Positions 49,501-61,540 of a stretch of DNA of 64,000 bases are shown piece by piece. The notes beneath the pieces were generated by a model. The model did no database searches. It was given only the letters and a program-made list of their open reading frames with translations, and had not been told where the DNA came from. Source of the stretch: Climacteris rufus. Taxonomy: Eukaryota; Chordata; Aves; Passeriformes; Climacteridae. The position numbers and the translations under genes were made by a program. The stretch spans positions 343,557-407,556 of the forward strand of contig VZRZ01008701.1 in the NCBI GenBank assembly GCA_013398175.1, read 5' to 3'. The first letter of the stretch is position 1; the number at the start of each line of letters is the position of its first letter.

Positions 49501-50567
49501 TATAAACTATTTATATCTGGTACACAAACTACACTCATATTAGGAGATACTGGGCTTTGGAGCTGAGCCACCCCTCAGTGAACAATGGAAGACAATACTG
49601 AATGCTCAGTTTATAGTAAAAATACCTATAAAAATAAAATATATTAAAAAAATTAAACAAACACAAACACAAAAAGAAACCATCCTGTGAGAGAGTACTG
49701 GGATTGAAATCTCCTGTTCCAAAATCATACCAGCTTGCCTATATAATTTCTTGGATTTACTGTACCTACTGCTACACTCCAGCTTGGACTTTCCCTCATA
49801 ATAACCAATATCCCGGATTTCCATCAGCCAGCTGGAGACACATGCCAATCCAGACATGCCTAGGAAGATAAAGCCATTAAAAATCTTCAGGATCTGGTCC
49901 AAATCTCACATACTTCTGCAATGGAGCCCAATAGAGAGAAAATTCAAGGCTGACTTGAACGTCCTTTTCTTTCTCTTGGTCTAACAGCATCATGGTCATC
50001 TTACTCTCATTACAAGGCATTTAATTATCTCTTAGGTTCTGCCTCAGGTGTTTAACATATTGCACTTCTACAAGGGTCCATATCTTGAAGTGCCACTCAA
50101 TGAGAAAATTTCAGCCATTCCTTTTGTCTTTTTTTCTGATGATTTTTTCATCTATCAAATTGCAGCCTTTTGTTTACTTCAGCTTGCCTCTGAATCCAAC
50201 TGATTCCAATAGCATGTGAGACTGAAAGATGGTTTTATGGCTCAATGAAGGTCTCTTTCCTTAAAGCTGATGTAGGAAAAATTGACTGCTCTTTGGGTGA
50301 TTGAAGTGATACAGAAGTTGTTATGACTATAATTTGCATGGACACATCTGAGCTTAGGCAGTCTGTGATACACCTAAGCACCCCATTTTCAAACAAAAGC
50401 CTGGCCAAGCCACACCATTGATTCTTTTGGTTCACTGGCTTTCTTCCCATGGAAAATAGACATAGAGGATGCAGGGAGATGTGCCTGTGTTAGTTCAACA
50501 GCAAGCCTAGTGGCACCCAGATAAAAGCCAGTTGGGATAGTTCTAGAAATTCAGAGCTACTGCTTAC
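46549..50567. other. Unique non-coding DNA, no gene seen
   Basis: About 4 kb, with open frames up to 98 codons and without family resemblance. An A/AC-rich patch occurs at 49620-49680. No element or RNA gene was identified. Confidence 0.65.
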
Positions 50568-50704
50568 CTTTTCTACCAGGACCCTTGCATCCGTCTCAAC
50601 ACAATTGCTTGATAAGATGCTCTTCTGTTATATGATTCATTTTCTAGATCTTTAGGATAATGGATTAACAGCTTGCAAACTGCTGCAGCAGTAGTTTTGT
50701 CCAT
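50568..50704 (-). other. Candidate minus-strand exon with a 43-codon ORF
   Basis: On the minus strand an acceptor-like TAAATCTCTCAG ends exactly before an ATG (50704-50702). A 43-codon frame follows to a TAG at 50573-50575, and a donor (GAAAAG followed by GTAAGC) begins 5 bases later. The peptide starts MDKTTAAAVCKLL and ends VLRRMQGSW. It is mixed-charge, of protein-like composition and without low complexity. The other two frames are closed early. Position of the stop 5 bases before a donor would be tolerated by mRNA surveillance. I do not recognise the family. The weak polypyrimidine stretch argues for caution. Confidence 0.2.
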
Positions 50705-51997
50705 CTGAGAGATTTATATAAATTCCTCCAAATCTGGTATGAGCAGTTCAAGAGTAAACCTTCTGCCTATGTGCTATGAAACAGCAGAAGTTGTAAGTCT
50801 AAGCTTTCAAGACACCCAAGTGACTGGGTTTAGAACACCTTGCTGAGAAAATTTATAGACATATTATGGATTTTTATCCATACACAGGCATTGACATGTA
50901 TGCTCAATTCCACAGCTTTACTCTTGATAGAGCCTTTGCTCACCTGGGATATGTTGCTGGCTGCACTTATTTTGTAAGTTATACTTAAAACTAAGCATAA
51001 GAGAGACCATGAGAGATAGGAATAAGCAAGGGTGGATTTCCATGTCCATTCAGCCAATCAGCTTTTTAAGAAAATATCTTTAATACATGACAAACATACA
51101 GTTTGTTAGTTTTCCCCACAGATTACTCAGAGCACATGGGCTTTAATCTGATTTGACAGCCTTGTGATATTTTCTGCCATTCTTGTTCTTAGCAAAGTGC
51201 TCTAAAAATGCATCCATAATTTATTTATGGGACCTTCTTTAACCCTTGAGTAACTAGAATATACACCATACCTTTCATCCTTGAACTGTCAGTGCTGATT
51301 GTGAAAAGTGCCATCAGACACCTCTGAGGTGAAGCAGATGAGCATTACTCTTTCTTTCTAAAACAATAAATAGCAAAGAAACCATTGTTTTCTTGTCAGA
51401 ATGCTGAAGAAGAAATATCAGAACCTTCTACCACATTATCTCTCCACAGAAAAATTCACTAACATCATGGAGACACACAGCTATTAATAATTTTGTGAGA
51501 TACTTTAATTTCTAACAAAGGAAAATCCCAGGACAATCTATTTTTATCTGTACCAAGAGCTATTTTTTCCCACTAAAAACATACTGAACTCCTTTTAACA
51601 TGAATATACCATTACAAATTCTATTCGGAAAGCTCTTCACACACTTCATATCTCTTGCAGAGCTCTTAACTTCTCTTGTACTTTATTTGCCTCCCACTAT
51701 ATTTAGATTTGTTGTAATTATTTAACATCAAGAAAGTCTTCTATTTCTGTGATGCCAGAAGTGACTGTTTGGTGTAGTTTTTTATTACTGAACCAGACAA
51801 ACTGTTGTTGTGGTAGTATGAGGAGTAGCCCCAAATTTGATGCATTTATTTGGGGTTTGGCCAGACCATATTTTGTGCAATGATAGGGTATTTCCCCTTC
51901 AGGCTGGGAGATATTAGTAGATGATCACTGCCCTAGATTCCTGTTTGTGTTACATCCCTACCCCAGTGTTGAATGGAGTTTTAATGCAAACTTGGAT
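50705..51997. other. Unique non-coding DNA, no gene seen
   Basis: AT-rich. Open frames are at most 75 codons. No named element was identified. Confidence 0.65.
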
Positions 51998-52332
51998 TTC
52001 ACAGACTCGCTGAGCTGTTGAGGTTTGAAGGGATCTTTGTAAATTACCTAATCCAACCTCCTCCTTCAAATTCAGTTAGATCAGGTTGCTCAGGACTGTG
52101 TCCAGTTGAGTTGTGAATACTTCCAAAGCTGGACATCCCACAGCTTCCCTGAACCTTCTTCTAGAGTCTGAATCGAGTACTCACTGCCCTTACTGTGGTA
52201 TTTTTTACCTACTATCCAGTCAGAATTTCTCCTATTGCAATCTGTGTTCATTGCCTTGTGCCCCCGTGCTGGACACCCCCAAGAAGAATCTCACTCTATC
52301 CTTTTAGGATTCTGGGAAAGGTGTCCTTCTAG
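51998..52332 (-). mobile_element. CR1 LINE, 3' end fragment
   Basis: The left edge TTTCACAGACTCGCTGAGC followed by GGTTTGAAGGGATCTTTG is the reversed CR1 tail and first block. After it come AATCCAACCTCCTCCTTCAA, ATCAGGTTGCTCAGGACTG and GCTGGACATCCCACAGCTTC in consensus order. The coding remnant is full of stops. Divergence is moderate to high. Confidence 0.88.
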
Positions 52333-52845
52333 TCACATGGAAATGTCTGGAGTTATTCACATCTCTGAATGTTCTCATGCATGGTTGATAATCACTGATC
52401 AACACTGCAAGTGAGGAGATGGTTGTGTCACCTTGGCTATGGTCTGTTTTTGCAGCATCTTTCACAAAAGTGATGTTAGCCTGCAGGCATTTCCAAACTG
52501 TGCCAAGTGATGATGGCTCCCATGAGGAAGCAAAGAGCCCAGCTAAGATACAGCCGGCCCAAAGCTTCCTGTATGCTGTGAAAGCACAGGTGCTTGGGAC
52601 ACTGACTCTGCATGTTTTGGGAAATCTCCCTCCTCTCCGTGGGAGATGTTCTCAGAGGTCAGGTCAAGTTATAGATCAAGGGTTATGCAGGCTGTACAGT
52701 TTTAAATTTAAACATGATAACAAAGTTTTTGGTCCCAATGAATTTATCTACCTACTTTCATTCAAGCAACACACTTGTCTTCTTTTTCCACAGATGGCAC
52801 ATTTTGAACTTGTGGCTGGTGGGCAATAGAGCATCCAACTCAACA
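52333..52845. other. Spacer between two opposed CR1 fragments
   Basis: Holds a plus-strand open frame of 136 codons (52419-52829) with no recognisable domain. Part may be unrecognised CR1 5' sequence of either neighbour, but I cannot show it. Confidence 0.5.
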
Positions 52846-53470
52846 AAAGAAGTGCTGCTTGAAACCGTAATTCTGGAAACCACAAAGTGGGGAATAGTAA
52901 GCATGGATTTGTGAAGGGGAAAGCACACTGGAACAACCTGATATCCCTCCCTCCTGAAAAGACTCATGCAGTGGACTGAAAACTGACTGGCTGACCTGTC
53001 AGACTCGAAGGGTTGTATCAGTGGCATGAAGTTCAGCTGGAAACCAGTTGCTGATTGTGCACCCCGGGATCTGGTTCTGGCCCATTACGTTTTCCCATCT
53101 CCATTAATGGCCTGGACTAATGGCCAGAGTACACACTCAGCAAGTTTGCAGATGGTACAAAGCCGACAGCTTTGCTGCCATTCAGAGGGACCTGGAGGGG
53201 CTGGAGAAAGGGACTGACAGAAGCCTCACAAAGATCAAAAAAGGCAAATGCCAAGTCCATCCCCTGGGGAGGCACAGCCCCAGACCTCAGCACAGGCTGG
53301 GGGTGATCGGCTAAAAAGCAGCATTGCAGAAAAGGGACTGAGTTTTCCAGCAAACAAGTTGAAGATGAATCAGCAATGTGCTCTTGCCACAAAGACCAAC
53401 AGCATCCTGGGCTGCACTAGGAAGAGCATTACCAGCCTATAAAGGAAGATTATCCTCTCCCAATTTCCCA
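52846..53470 (+). mobile_element. CR1 LINE, internal reverse-transcriptase fragment
   Basis: In plus orientation the translation, across frameshifts, follows CR1 ORF2. A piece resembling HGFVKGKAHWNNLIS lies near 52895-52945. The palm/thumb part follows, with SKFADGTK near 53140, AAIQRDLEGLEK and KGKCQVHPLGR (53175-53265), LKSSIAEKGLSF (53310-53345), NQQCALA and NSILGCTRKSI (53365-53435). The catalytic YADD-equivalent has decayed to FADG. A deletion of part of the RT lies near 52960. The copy stops about where the next CR1 block (…VILPLYS…) starts, so the 3' tail is lost. It is a dead fragment. Confidence 0.88.
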
Positions 53471-54387
53471 AATTTCTCACAGTCATGTAGAAGTGAAAGA
53501 TTTTCCTTATTCATTTTTTCACTTTATTTTATGCTACAGCATATTTTTATGCCACTGTGTGATGAAAACCAATGTTGGATCCATTGCAAAATGTGCACTG
53601 CAAACAACAATATAATTTTTAAATTACTACTACTTTTCCATCTTATTTGACTAATGCATAACTGTAATCTAGTAGTATTGACTAGTTTTCTAGATTACCT
53701 GGAGCCAAAATAGGAGCATGGTTACTTTGATATTAAGTAATTATCCTGATTTTGTAATAGATCTTGAGCAACCCTATCCTTAAGCAGTAGAAGAAATTAC
53801 AATCTTGGTACTCTATCAAATACAGAAATACTTGGGTGAGTAAAAGTTAAGAGCTTGCATTATTTCCTCAGCACACTGTCCACACTCTTGGTGATTTGAC
53901 ACCTCTCAATTCATTCCTTATATGGAAACTTTGTAAAATATGGATTTAAAATCTTATATTCAACTCTTCCCACCTCTGTCTCCATCTCCCTGTCTTCTGA
54001 CTGTGACGTGGGATTAGTATTTCCCTATCTAGCATGGAGGCAGTATTTTTGGGAGACCCCCATGGGGCTGAGTAAGGGTGTTTGCACAGACAGATGTAGG
54101 ATCAGGGCCAGGCTGGCCAGACATGAGTCAGCTCCTTTCCAGAAGTTCTGCAGGCAGGGCAGCACAATAAATTATTCACAAATCCCAACATTCTACAAGA
54201 CTGGCACCACAGTGCAAGGCTGTAGGTGGCACTTGGACCTGTCCGTGTCTGGTGGGCAAGGGACACCCCAGAGTCAGCTCTCCTGCCCAGCTGCTCATTC
54301 CAGCCTCTGTAGTTAAGCCAGTCTCAGGTCTGTAGCAGCAGCCACAGCTGTTTTGGAGATTTGAAAGGAGGAGCCAGGAATTCCCCA
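53471..54387. other. Unique non-coding DNA, no gene seen
   Basis: AT-rich to 53950, then locally GC-richer with overlapping open frames on both strands (54008-54316, 54176-54391), none recognisable. Confidence 0.6.
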
Positions 54388-54565
54388 TCACAGCCTGGAT
54401 GCCAACTCCTACATAGCCCTGGGCAAGTCATTTAACTCCTCTGACTCAATTTCCCCATCTGCTAAATGGGGATAATAGCAGAGGAGTATTGTAAGGATTA
54501 ATTAATTAGCTAATGTTTGTAAAGTGCTTTGAAGATCAAAAGCACAAAGTACTATTGTTGTTATC
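54388..54565 (+). mobile_element. MIR-like CORE-SINE relic
   Basis: CCCTGGGCAAGTCATTTAAC, then TCAATTTCCCCATCTGCTAA, ATGGGGATAATAGCAGAG, TTGTAAGGATTAATTAATTA and GTTTGTAAAGTGCTTTGAAG follow the MIR/amniote MIR consensus almost block for block. The 3' part is the 'gtaaagcgctttgagatc…' version known from amniote-wide copies. It ends in a decayed ATT-type tail (ACTATTGTTGTTAT). It is the best-preserved ancient SINE in the window. Confidence 0.8.
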
Positions 54566-55087
54566 AAGGGTGTTGAATTAACTTTCTTCATTTTGGCACA
54601 CAAACCCCAGCACTTGGTCTGTTGCCTCAGGGCGTGTGCTGGCATTAAGAACATGATGATCATCATCTAGTCATAAGCAGAGCTATCAGAGCACTCTTGG
54701 AGGTGCTGGTAGTCACTAAAGCCCAAGCTCCCCAGACAGATATGACATGCCACCATGCAGCAGTTGGAGAGTGATCTCTCCAGGTCTTCAGTGGGTCAGG
54801 ATAAGCATCAGCAAGGGTTTCTCATTGCTCCTTCTGCTCATGTAAGCATATCCATGAGGAGTTAGGACTTTTCTCACAGCCCATCAGGTTTTCTGGGCTT
54901 TTCAGTCTTTCCACACCTCTATGATGCTTCTTTAAGCCTACTCCTAAGTGTCTGATTTGTGGGTCAGACTCTCTCATTCAGCTCCACTTCCTTTGAGCTG
55001 GTTGGCATGTCAGGGAAGTGGAACTCATCCTGCTTTCCTGGCATTAGGGTGAGATATCTGTGGTTAACACAATATAGTTGGTGTTAA
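54566..55087. other. Unique non-coding DNA
   Basis: No gene or named element. A short ATGATGATCATCATC inverted repeat lies at 54654-54668. Confidence 0.6.
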
Positions 55088-55146
55088 ACATACACACACA
55101 CACAAACACACACACACAAACACACACACACACACACACACACACT
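55088..55146. repeat. (CA)n microsatellite
   Basis: About 58 bases of CA units interrupted twice by CAAA; the longest pure run is about 24 bases. Interruption is common in older dinucleotide arrays. Confidence 0.93.
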
Positions 55147-56782
55147 CTCCATGCGTCAAAACAGCAGATGCATCCTCAGGTTCATGGACCACCATGGCTC
55201 ACAGGCTGCCCTGCACAGGGCTCAGACTGAGGTCCATGCTGCCTTTTCCATCACCTGTGGACCTGTGCACCCACTGGCACAGGATGTGGCCCCTGGTGCT
55301 GGAGATCAGGCACCTGAGATGAAGGTGTTAAACAATTCCCAAGGAGAAGTGCACCGACAGAGCAGCTGAACTGAAAGAGATGCTCCTCCAGAAGGGGAAA
55401 AGAATATTTCCTAGTCTTTGAGAAACTTCGTCTTCTGCTATAATCTTTGCAGAGCCCCCAGACAGGATTAAGAGATTGTGTTAATTACACAATGTGAACA
55501 GAAGGCATATGTTGGTTGATAATGAAGAATTTTTGTCAAAATACCATTTTAACTTGTTCACCAACAGAACAAGCTAAGTGATTATTAACAGCTAAGGACT
55601 GGGAAATCCACAGATCATCCATTTACCAGAAAACAACCATTGAAATGACTGCAGTGACATTTTAATACTTTTATTGATGCTGAAGAACTAATTCACAGCA
55701 AAACCCAATGGCCTTCCCCAGCCACTATGAAGAATTATAAAGTGCAATTATAAAGTACAACACACAAGATTTTTTCTTAGATGCTCTGGGCAAAACAATG
55801 CACTATTACTGATAATGGAAAGGTGTGGAAAAGTTCTAAATATGGCTTTGCCTCCATTTGCTCTCTGATGGATTCTCTTTTGCTCCTTTTCCATGAACTT
55901 CATTGAGGGGCTATTTTAAAAATGAGGTCGTTGAAACAAACTGCTATGCTGGTTCTCAGTACAGATAAAAAACAAAGGAGTTCAGGAAGAGATAAAGGTG
56001 CTGAATTCATCAAAACTTTAATCCAGTTCCTGATGTTCTTTATACTAACTATGCCCACTCAGTCTGGCACAAAATACATGGGTTTGAAGTTTCCTAAACA
56101 CACTTGAGTTACTGGGTTCAGTCCTACAATACTGTAATAATAAAACACCTGAATTGATAGCTTTGCAACTTTTAATGTTTTTAAAGAGTATATCAGAAAA
56201 AATAAGAGGTTGGAAGATTATTAGATCTAATCGCAACCTGATTATATGTTGATAGAGAACTGCAATAAATATTTTAGCTTTAAGTTTTGGTTTTACTTAC
56301 TCATGAAAAGGGATAAAATTTTGTTCAATCTGTCTGGTAAACACAGACTGAAATTACTTAAAAATATTTGACAGATTCGGTTCTTACTTCCAGGACAGTC
56401 CTACATATAAAGGCAGAGCACTTAAAGGAAAGTTATCTCAGCTCAGCAATCTGGTAGCCTCTTCTCCAGGGTCATGAGGCTGGTTGTGTACTTTGTTCTC
56501 TAAATAAGCAGTCCTGAAACAGCATACATGCCTCCTAGAAAGGGCCAAGGACATTTCTTGGAGGAAGTGTGAGATATGGGGCATCTAACATGACTGGAAA
56601 TTGCAGTAGGAAATACATCTCCACAAGATCTGTCATAAAATACTGAGCTACACCACAGCAGCTCCATCAAGCTCTGGACCTGTGTATCCTGGTGTTTTTA
56701 CAGAGTCCTGGGAAAAGGGATCCAAGTCCTTACATTGAAACAATATAATAATTCATTACTACAGAAACATGGGACTGCAACA
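55147..56782. other. Unique non-coding DNA, no gene seen
   Basis: Starts with a GC-richer patch (55150-55370, a 72-codon open frame without domain), then AT-rich unique sequence. Confidence 0.62.
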
Positions 56783-56842
56783 TCATGGAATCATTGAATG
56801 GTTTGGGTTGGATGGGACCTTGAAGACAGCTCTAAAGCCATG
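56783..56842 (-). mobile_element. CR1 LINE, short 3' scrap
   Basis: TCATGGAATCATTGAATGG followed by TTTGGGTTGGATGGGACCTT is the reversed CR1 tail and first block, close to consensus. Only about 60 bases are present, so the copy is an extreme 5' truncation. Confidence 0.88.
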
Positions 56843-57265
56843 TGTTAATTGGTTAACTGTGATTTCAGTGTGTGCAGGGTTTTATGTGAACCATCTGCAC
56901 AAGGGCAACATTCATCCCATAGCAAATAATTAAAGATAAATTTAGGCAGGCAGCAAGATATGGGGGGTTTGCCCTTTTCCTTGCAGAAGAGTTAACACAA
57001 TTCATTTTCTCTTGCAGTTTCCTAAGTAAGCCCACAGCAGGTTGTGTGTGTAAAGACAGCTGTCTAAACATCCATATGTGGCTCACAGAAAGGTACAGTC
57101 TGTGCCCAAAGGGTTCAGGGTGACACAGAGCCATAAAAAGCCAAGGTAAAGGCTTCTGTCAAAACAGAGCTGAACTGTGGGAGGATGTACTTTAGTCTGA
57201 ACAGGGGATATGGGCAGGGATTATGGGCACGTAGCAGATGTGCACCTAGAAGTGGGATGGGTGTG
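56843..57265. other. Unique non-coding DNA
   Basis: A minus-strand open frame of 89 codons (56865-57134) shows no recognisable domain. Confidence 0.6.
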
Positions 57266-57412
57266 TTATATTAATATTAATTATTTGTTTGCACTGTGGT
57301 AGGACCAGAAAGCTATTTCTGGTTAGCAGCCCCTGGTGCTGAGTTCTGTCTGAACACATAAGTAGGCAGTTCCTGTCCCAGAGATTATACTATCTAATTA
57401 TAGTCAATATTT
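57266..57412 (-). mobile_element. Probable old amniote SINE-type relic
   Basis: After an ATT-rich start (TTATATTAATATTAATTATT) the sequence reads GTAGGACCAGAAAGC, CTGGTGCTGAGTTCTGTCTG, GGCAGTTCCTGTCCCAGAG and TTATACTATCTAATTATAG. These blocks appear in the same order as in the antisense of a widespread ancient amniote repeat of the MIR-related type: 'gcgcctaggagcc…gtgctaggcgctgtac…cagtccctgccccaaagagcttacaatctaa'. Divergence is high. Confidence 0.5.
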
Positions 57413-60329
57413 CTGCCATCCCTGAGGGTTCACAATTTCAGAGTTCAGGCCCCTAAAACCTTGAGGTTAGCACAAAAATAATGAAACTGGGGAAAAAAAT
57501 CATCATAATAACTGGGTTTATTTTTATTTGCCTTCTGTATCTAAGCCTTTGCAATTCACTTGAGTCATGTTTTCTCCACAGCCCTAACTAAAGGTAGGTC
57601 TTGCCTATATGGGAATTTTTTTTTTTTATCATAATCTAACACGTAGATTTAAAAAGATATTGTTAGATCAGCATAACTCTTCCAGCTCGTCACTCACACT
57701 GACACCTAGCTTATGTATCTTAGGCAAAGCTATAATTTAACTCACCTCCAAAAAATAGCCAAAACATCACTTTGTAATGGAGTCACTGTGCCAGGATAGT
57801 TATACCACTACAATTTTGTATACTCGTATTGGCTTGAAATACCCTGTGAAGATCTCTTGGAAAAACAAGGGTCTCCTTAAACACCCCCAAAACCTCACAC
57901 ATCATGACAAACATATGACTCCAAAAGCCGAATGCTAAATCTTGAAGCCAAAGGTTTGATGCAATCATCAGGAGAGAAAGAAATCTCAGATCCTGGCAGT
58001 GCTGTGCTGAAGGCAGAAAATGAGTAGGAAGGAGGACAACGTGAACTGCGATTAAATCCAGCTAGGACAGAAGCCAAACTCTTCTGGGTCACTCACACTT
58101 AGCCTATTTATAATTTTAGTACAATACAGATGATGAACCATATTAAAATAAATAGCATGTGCCTTAATGACCTCTTCTTCTTGTCCCTGTCATGCAAAGA
58201 ATTCTCTAATTCTCTGCCTACTGACAAGCTGGTGTTTAATTGCTTTTACACCCTTCTATGCACCCTGCCCTTAACCACAACTCCGTCAAGCACAGTGGTA
58301 TACACATTTAAATTTTTACACTTTCTGCCCAGTTATGTATCAATGAATTTAATTCTGGCAATGGATAGAAATTAAATTATCTTCAACTGGCAAAACAAAA
58401 TATTGATATGAGCTGACAAAGATTTACAGCATACATTTTTTGTTGGGCTCTAAATCAGAAGAATTTTTAACTCATCAGTTTTACACTTTAAATTTGGTTC
58501 TAAGACCACAAAAGTTCTTTCCTTTCATGACACCCCATTCTTCAGCTGCAACTGTGTATAAAAGCTGGTTGATTTTCTTTTTCATCCTTTTAATCCTGTG
58601 CCAGCATAACCCAATTCACTGCAGTGGAACGAACCTAGAGGCAGAGCCTGGAAAAGCAAGAGCCGTGTATCTCAGAGAAAAAGTCTAAGGTTCTGTGTGT
58701 GACCAAGAGATCAGTGAAGATTTGCTGCTATTAACCCAACATAAAGAATCAACTTGCTTTGCCTCTTTGTGCTGTTGTGGACAGATTTTGGGGTTTTTTA
58801 TGAATTTATTCATGTTATGCTCTTCAATCCTCAGTGTGGCTGCAATGTTTTTCAGGGATTTAGCCTCCAATAACAGTGATTCCAGCCTTGGGAAGGTAAC
58901 ATACCCAATAAGACCTACTAGAAAACAGTAACAGTTTGCATCAAACCCCAAAGTCATTTTGTAATAAGCCAGATATTTTCAGATAGGTGAGTAAACAAGA
59001 GATATTTATAGCTACATTTTACTTCAGGTTTCTTATCTAAACCTCACTCATATCTCTGGGAACTACTTGAATCAGGCCAGAAATCCTGCAAAAAGCTCTT
59101 AAATTTTTTTTTAAAGACAAATATGGCAAATGAAAGCTTGAGGTATTTTGGGTATTGCATTCAGGTATGGACCTTAGACCAACACAATATCAGAAGAAGA
59201 AAAACTGAAGGCCCAGATCCTCAGGTGTCCTCACCTTGTAACCAAAGTTTGTTCTGCATGTTCCTGCATATGAGAACTTCTCCCTTCACTCACCTGCCTG
59301 TATTGTTTCTTCTTCCTGCTTTTATAAGGGGTTAATTTGTGGGGGGGTTGAGGGAGAAAGGTGTTTTATTTGTTTGTGTGGTTTTTTTTACTTTTTTTCA
59401 AATGGTTAAATTTGTTTCTTAAAGATACTGCAAAACAAAGTGATGTTTTCATGAGAAGAGTATTTGGAATAATGTGTGAATAATTGATGCTCATGTTAAG
59501 AAGTATGCTAAAAATGTATAAGTTTGGTACCTATTTCTTAGCTGTCACCCAGAGATGACAGGTGAGCACATGGATCCCAGCCAGCCCTTGTGAATGACCT
59601 AACACTCTCTATCAATGCCTACCCTGCAATGCTACTCCCACGTAGTGAGGATTTATTAATACTTTATTAACACTTGTACCAATATGCCTTCAGCGTACTT
59701 TACTGCTGGGAAGGAACCAGGGCTGCACTTGGAAGCACTAGCTGTCAGCCTTTAATACAAACTTTACAAGACAGGTAAAAATCTAGAACTTATTATCTAT
59801 TCTGAATTTTTTCCCTTTTTTTTTTCCTGGGAGTTAAGCTGCAGGGTGGCTTAAATTTGCTCATAATATGGCTAGGCATGTGAAGATGTGAAAAGCAATA
59901 GCATTCACTGTCTAATCACAAAAGTTTAATTTAGTGTTTTGGTTTCACAAGAGCTCAACTGCTATGACAGAATCTCACTATAAAGGAAGTTGTTACTCTT
60001 GCAGCTTTTGGAAACAAAACAGAAATAGCAAAACCCAGGTAAACTAATAGAAATATTCAGTGAGGTTTGCATTTTTCAGTGTTTCAGTAGAAAATTAAAA
60101 CCTTTAAAAAGAATAAAAGAAAATGTCAAATGGATGGTCAAAAGTCATCAACCTACATTGCACGAGAAGTAAGACTGTGTGCTCCTAGTGGGCTCCCCAC
60201 ATGAGAAGTCAAAGGATCTAAAAATTGTATTTCTTAAGGAAGAGATTTTCAATGACATTACCCAGAACAGAAACAACTTGTAGTGATTCCACTGGCAGCC
60301 TTGGAGTAAGTCTAAAGCTCTGTTTGAAA
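57413..60329. other. Unique non-coding DNA, no gene seen
   Basis: About 2.9 kb. Open frames are at most 90 codons without resemblance. T-rich patches occur at 57617-57628, 59372-59398 and 59812-59828. No named element was identified. Confidence 0.65.
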
Positions 60330-60390
60330 ATAATAACAACAACAATAATAATAATAATAATAATAATAATAATTATTATTATTATTATTA
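60330..60390. repeat. (AAT)n-(ATT)n palindromic microsatellite
   Basis: An AATAACAACAACAAT lead passes into a pure (AAT)n run that switches to (ATT)n at 60372/60373. The switch makes a perfect 36-base palindrome with 18-base arms (60355-60390). Read on the minus strand it gives a long poly-Ile stretch, which is an artefact. Confidence 0.93.
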
Positions 60391-61540
60391 TGTCCTGATT
60401 GGTTATGAACCTCAAAAATAGGAACCAATATTCCATGTTGTCCTGAGTTTTTTAAATTTGCTGAGCTTTGAAGTGCTTCTTCTCCCTCACAGAAGTCACA
60501 TAAAGGGTGGATCTATTCTTGAAGGAGCACTGAGGCTCTCAAACTTGGTCTTTAAAGGTTTTAGTTTGGGTGGGGACTTTTTACGGATCAGTGTAATTGT
60601 GCTATCACATTCTTTTCCTAGGCTCTCCATACGCATACAGAAGGGAAGTTCAGCTCATTTGCCATAGACTGGGCAACCCTTCTGCCTAACAGCATTAAAC
60701 CCACAAGCCTCTGCAAGGGAGTGTGGCATGGTAGGGATGTGGATAACCACCTGTGAATCTCAGGTGAGCCCATTCACCTGCAGGAGGAACAGCTGCCCCT
60801 TCAGGACACAGCAAAGCTGGAATGCACACACGGAGAGTGGCAGCACGACACTCTTAGGCTCTGTGCTGGACCCTGCATTCAAGCCTTGTAAATCCCCTTC
60901 ACTGTTTTGTGAAGGTTCTTCCCTGTTTAGTACTGCAAAGATAAAGGAAAATAAATTAGTGCATATGTTACTATCAAACAAATAAACAAAAAGGCCAGAT
61001 TACATCTCCTTATGTATCAGAATATGATTGCAGCATCAGAACCTCTTATCTTTTATCTGAATTATTCTTTCAGGAAGACAGAGAGGTCCTTAACTCAAAT
61101 AGTCATTATTACATGCTTCAAATATTCTCATGCCTGCTTGCTTTGTGTACCTGAAGAGAACACTCTAACGCGAGATTGGTATCAAGATTTCCCATAAGAT
61201 CTGCAAACTTCTGTGAAAAAACAGGGCAGCGGCTAAGGGACTTAATGAGAGACACTAAACTCATTCTGTGCTCAGAGAAGGGGAGTCTGAGAGGACGTGC
61301 ACATTGCCAAATAATTCCACTTGCTATTCAAACACATGGAGAAAAAACAGGTTTAGTGCTTGGAGAAAGGGACTGAAAAAATATGAAAGCAAAATTGAGC
61401 ACAGAAAGAGCAAAACACAGGCTAGTTTGCTAATGCAAATGTTTTAAATCAGCTTTTAGAATAATGCTGGGGGAAAAAATCAAGGGAAAAAACTGGTGCA
61501 AAAAGACCTGTGCTGTAGAATAGAAAGAAGAAGTTGAATG
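60391..61540. other. Unique non-coding DNA, no gene seen
   Basis: Short open frames on both strands (60728-60985, 60760-60981) overlap antisense and have no domain. No element was recognised. Confidence 0.62.

Noticed and set aside
55088..55146. CA array as a CRISPR-like or structured repeat
   Set aside because: Ordinary dinucleotide microsatellite without spacers.
60218..60436. Open frame with a long poly-Ile run
   Set aside because: Pure artefact of the (ATT)n repeat read on the minus strand.
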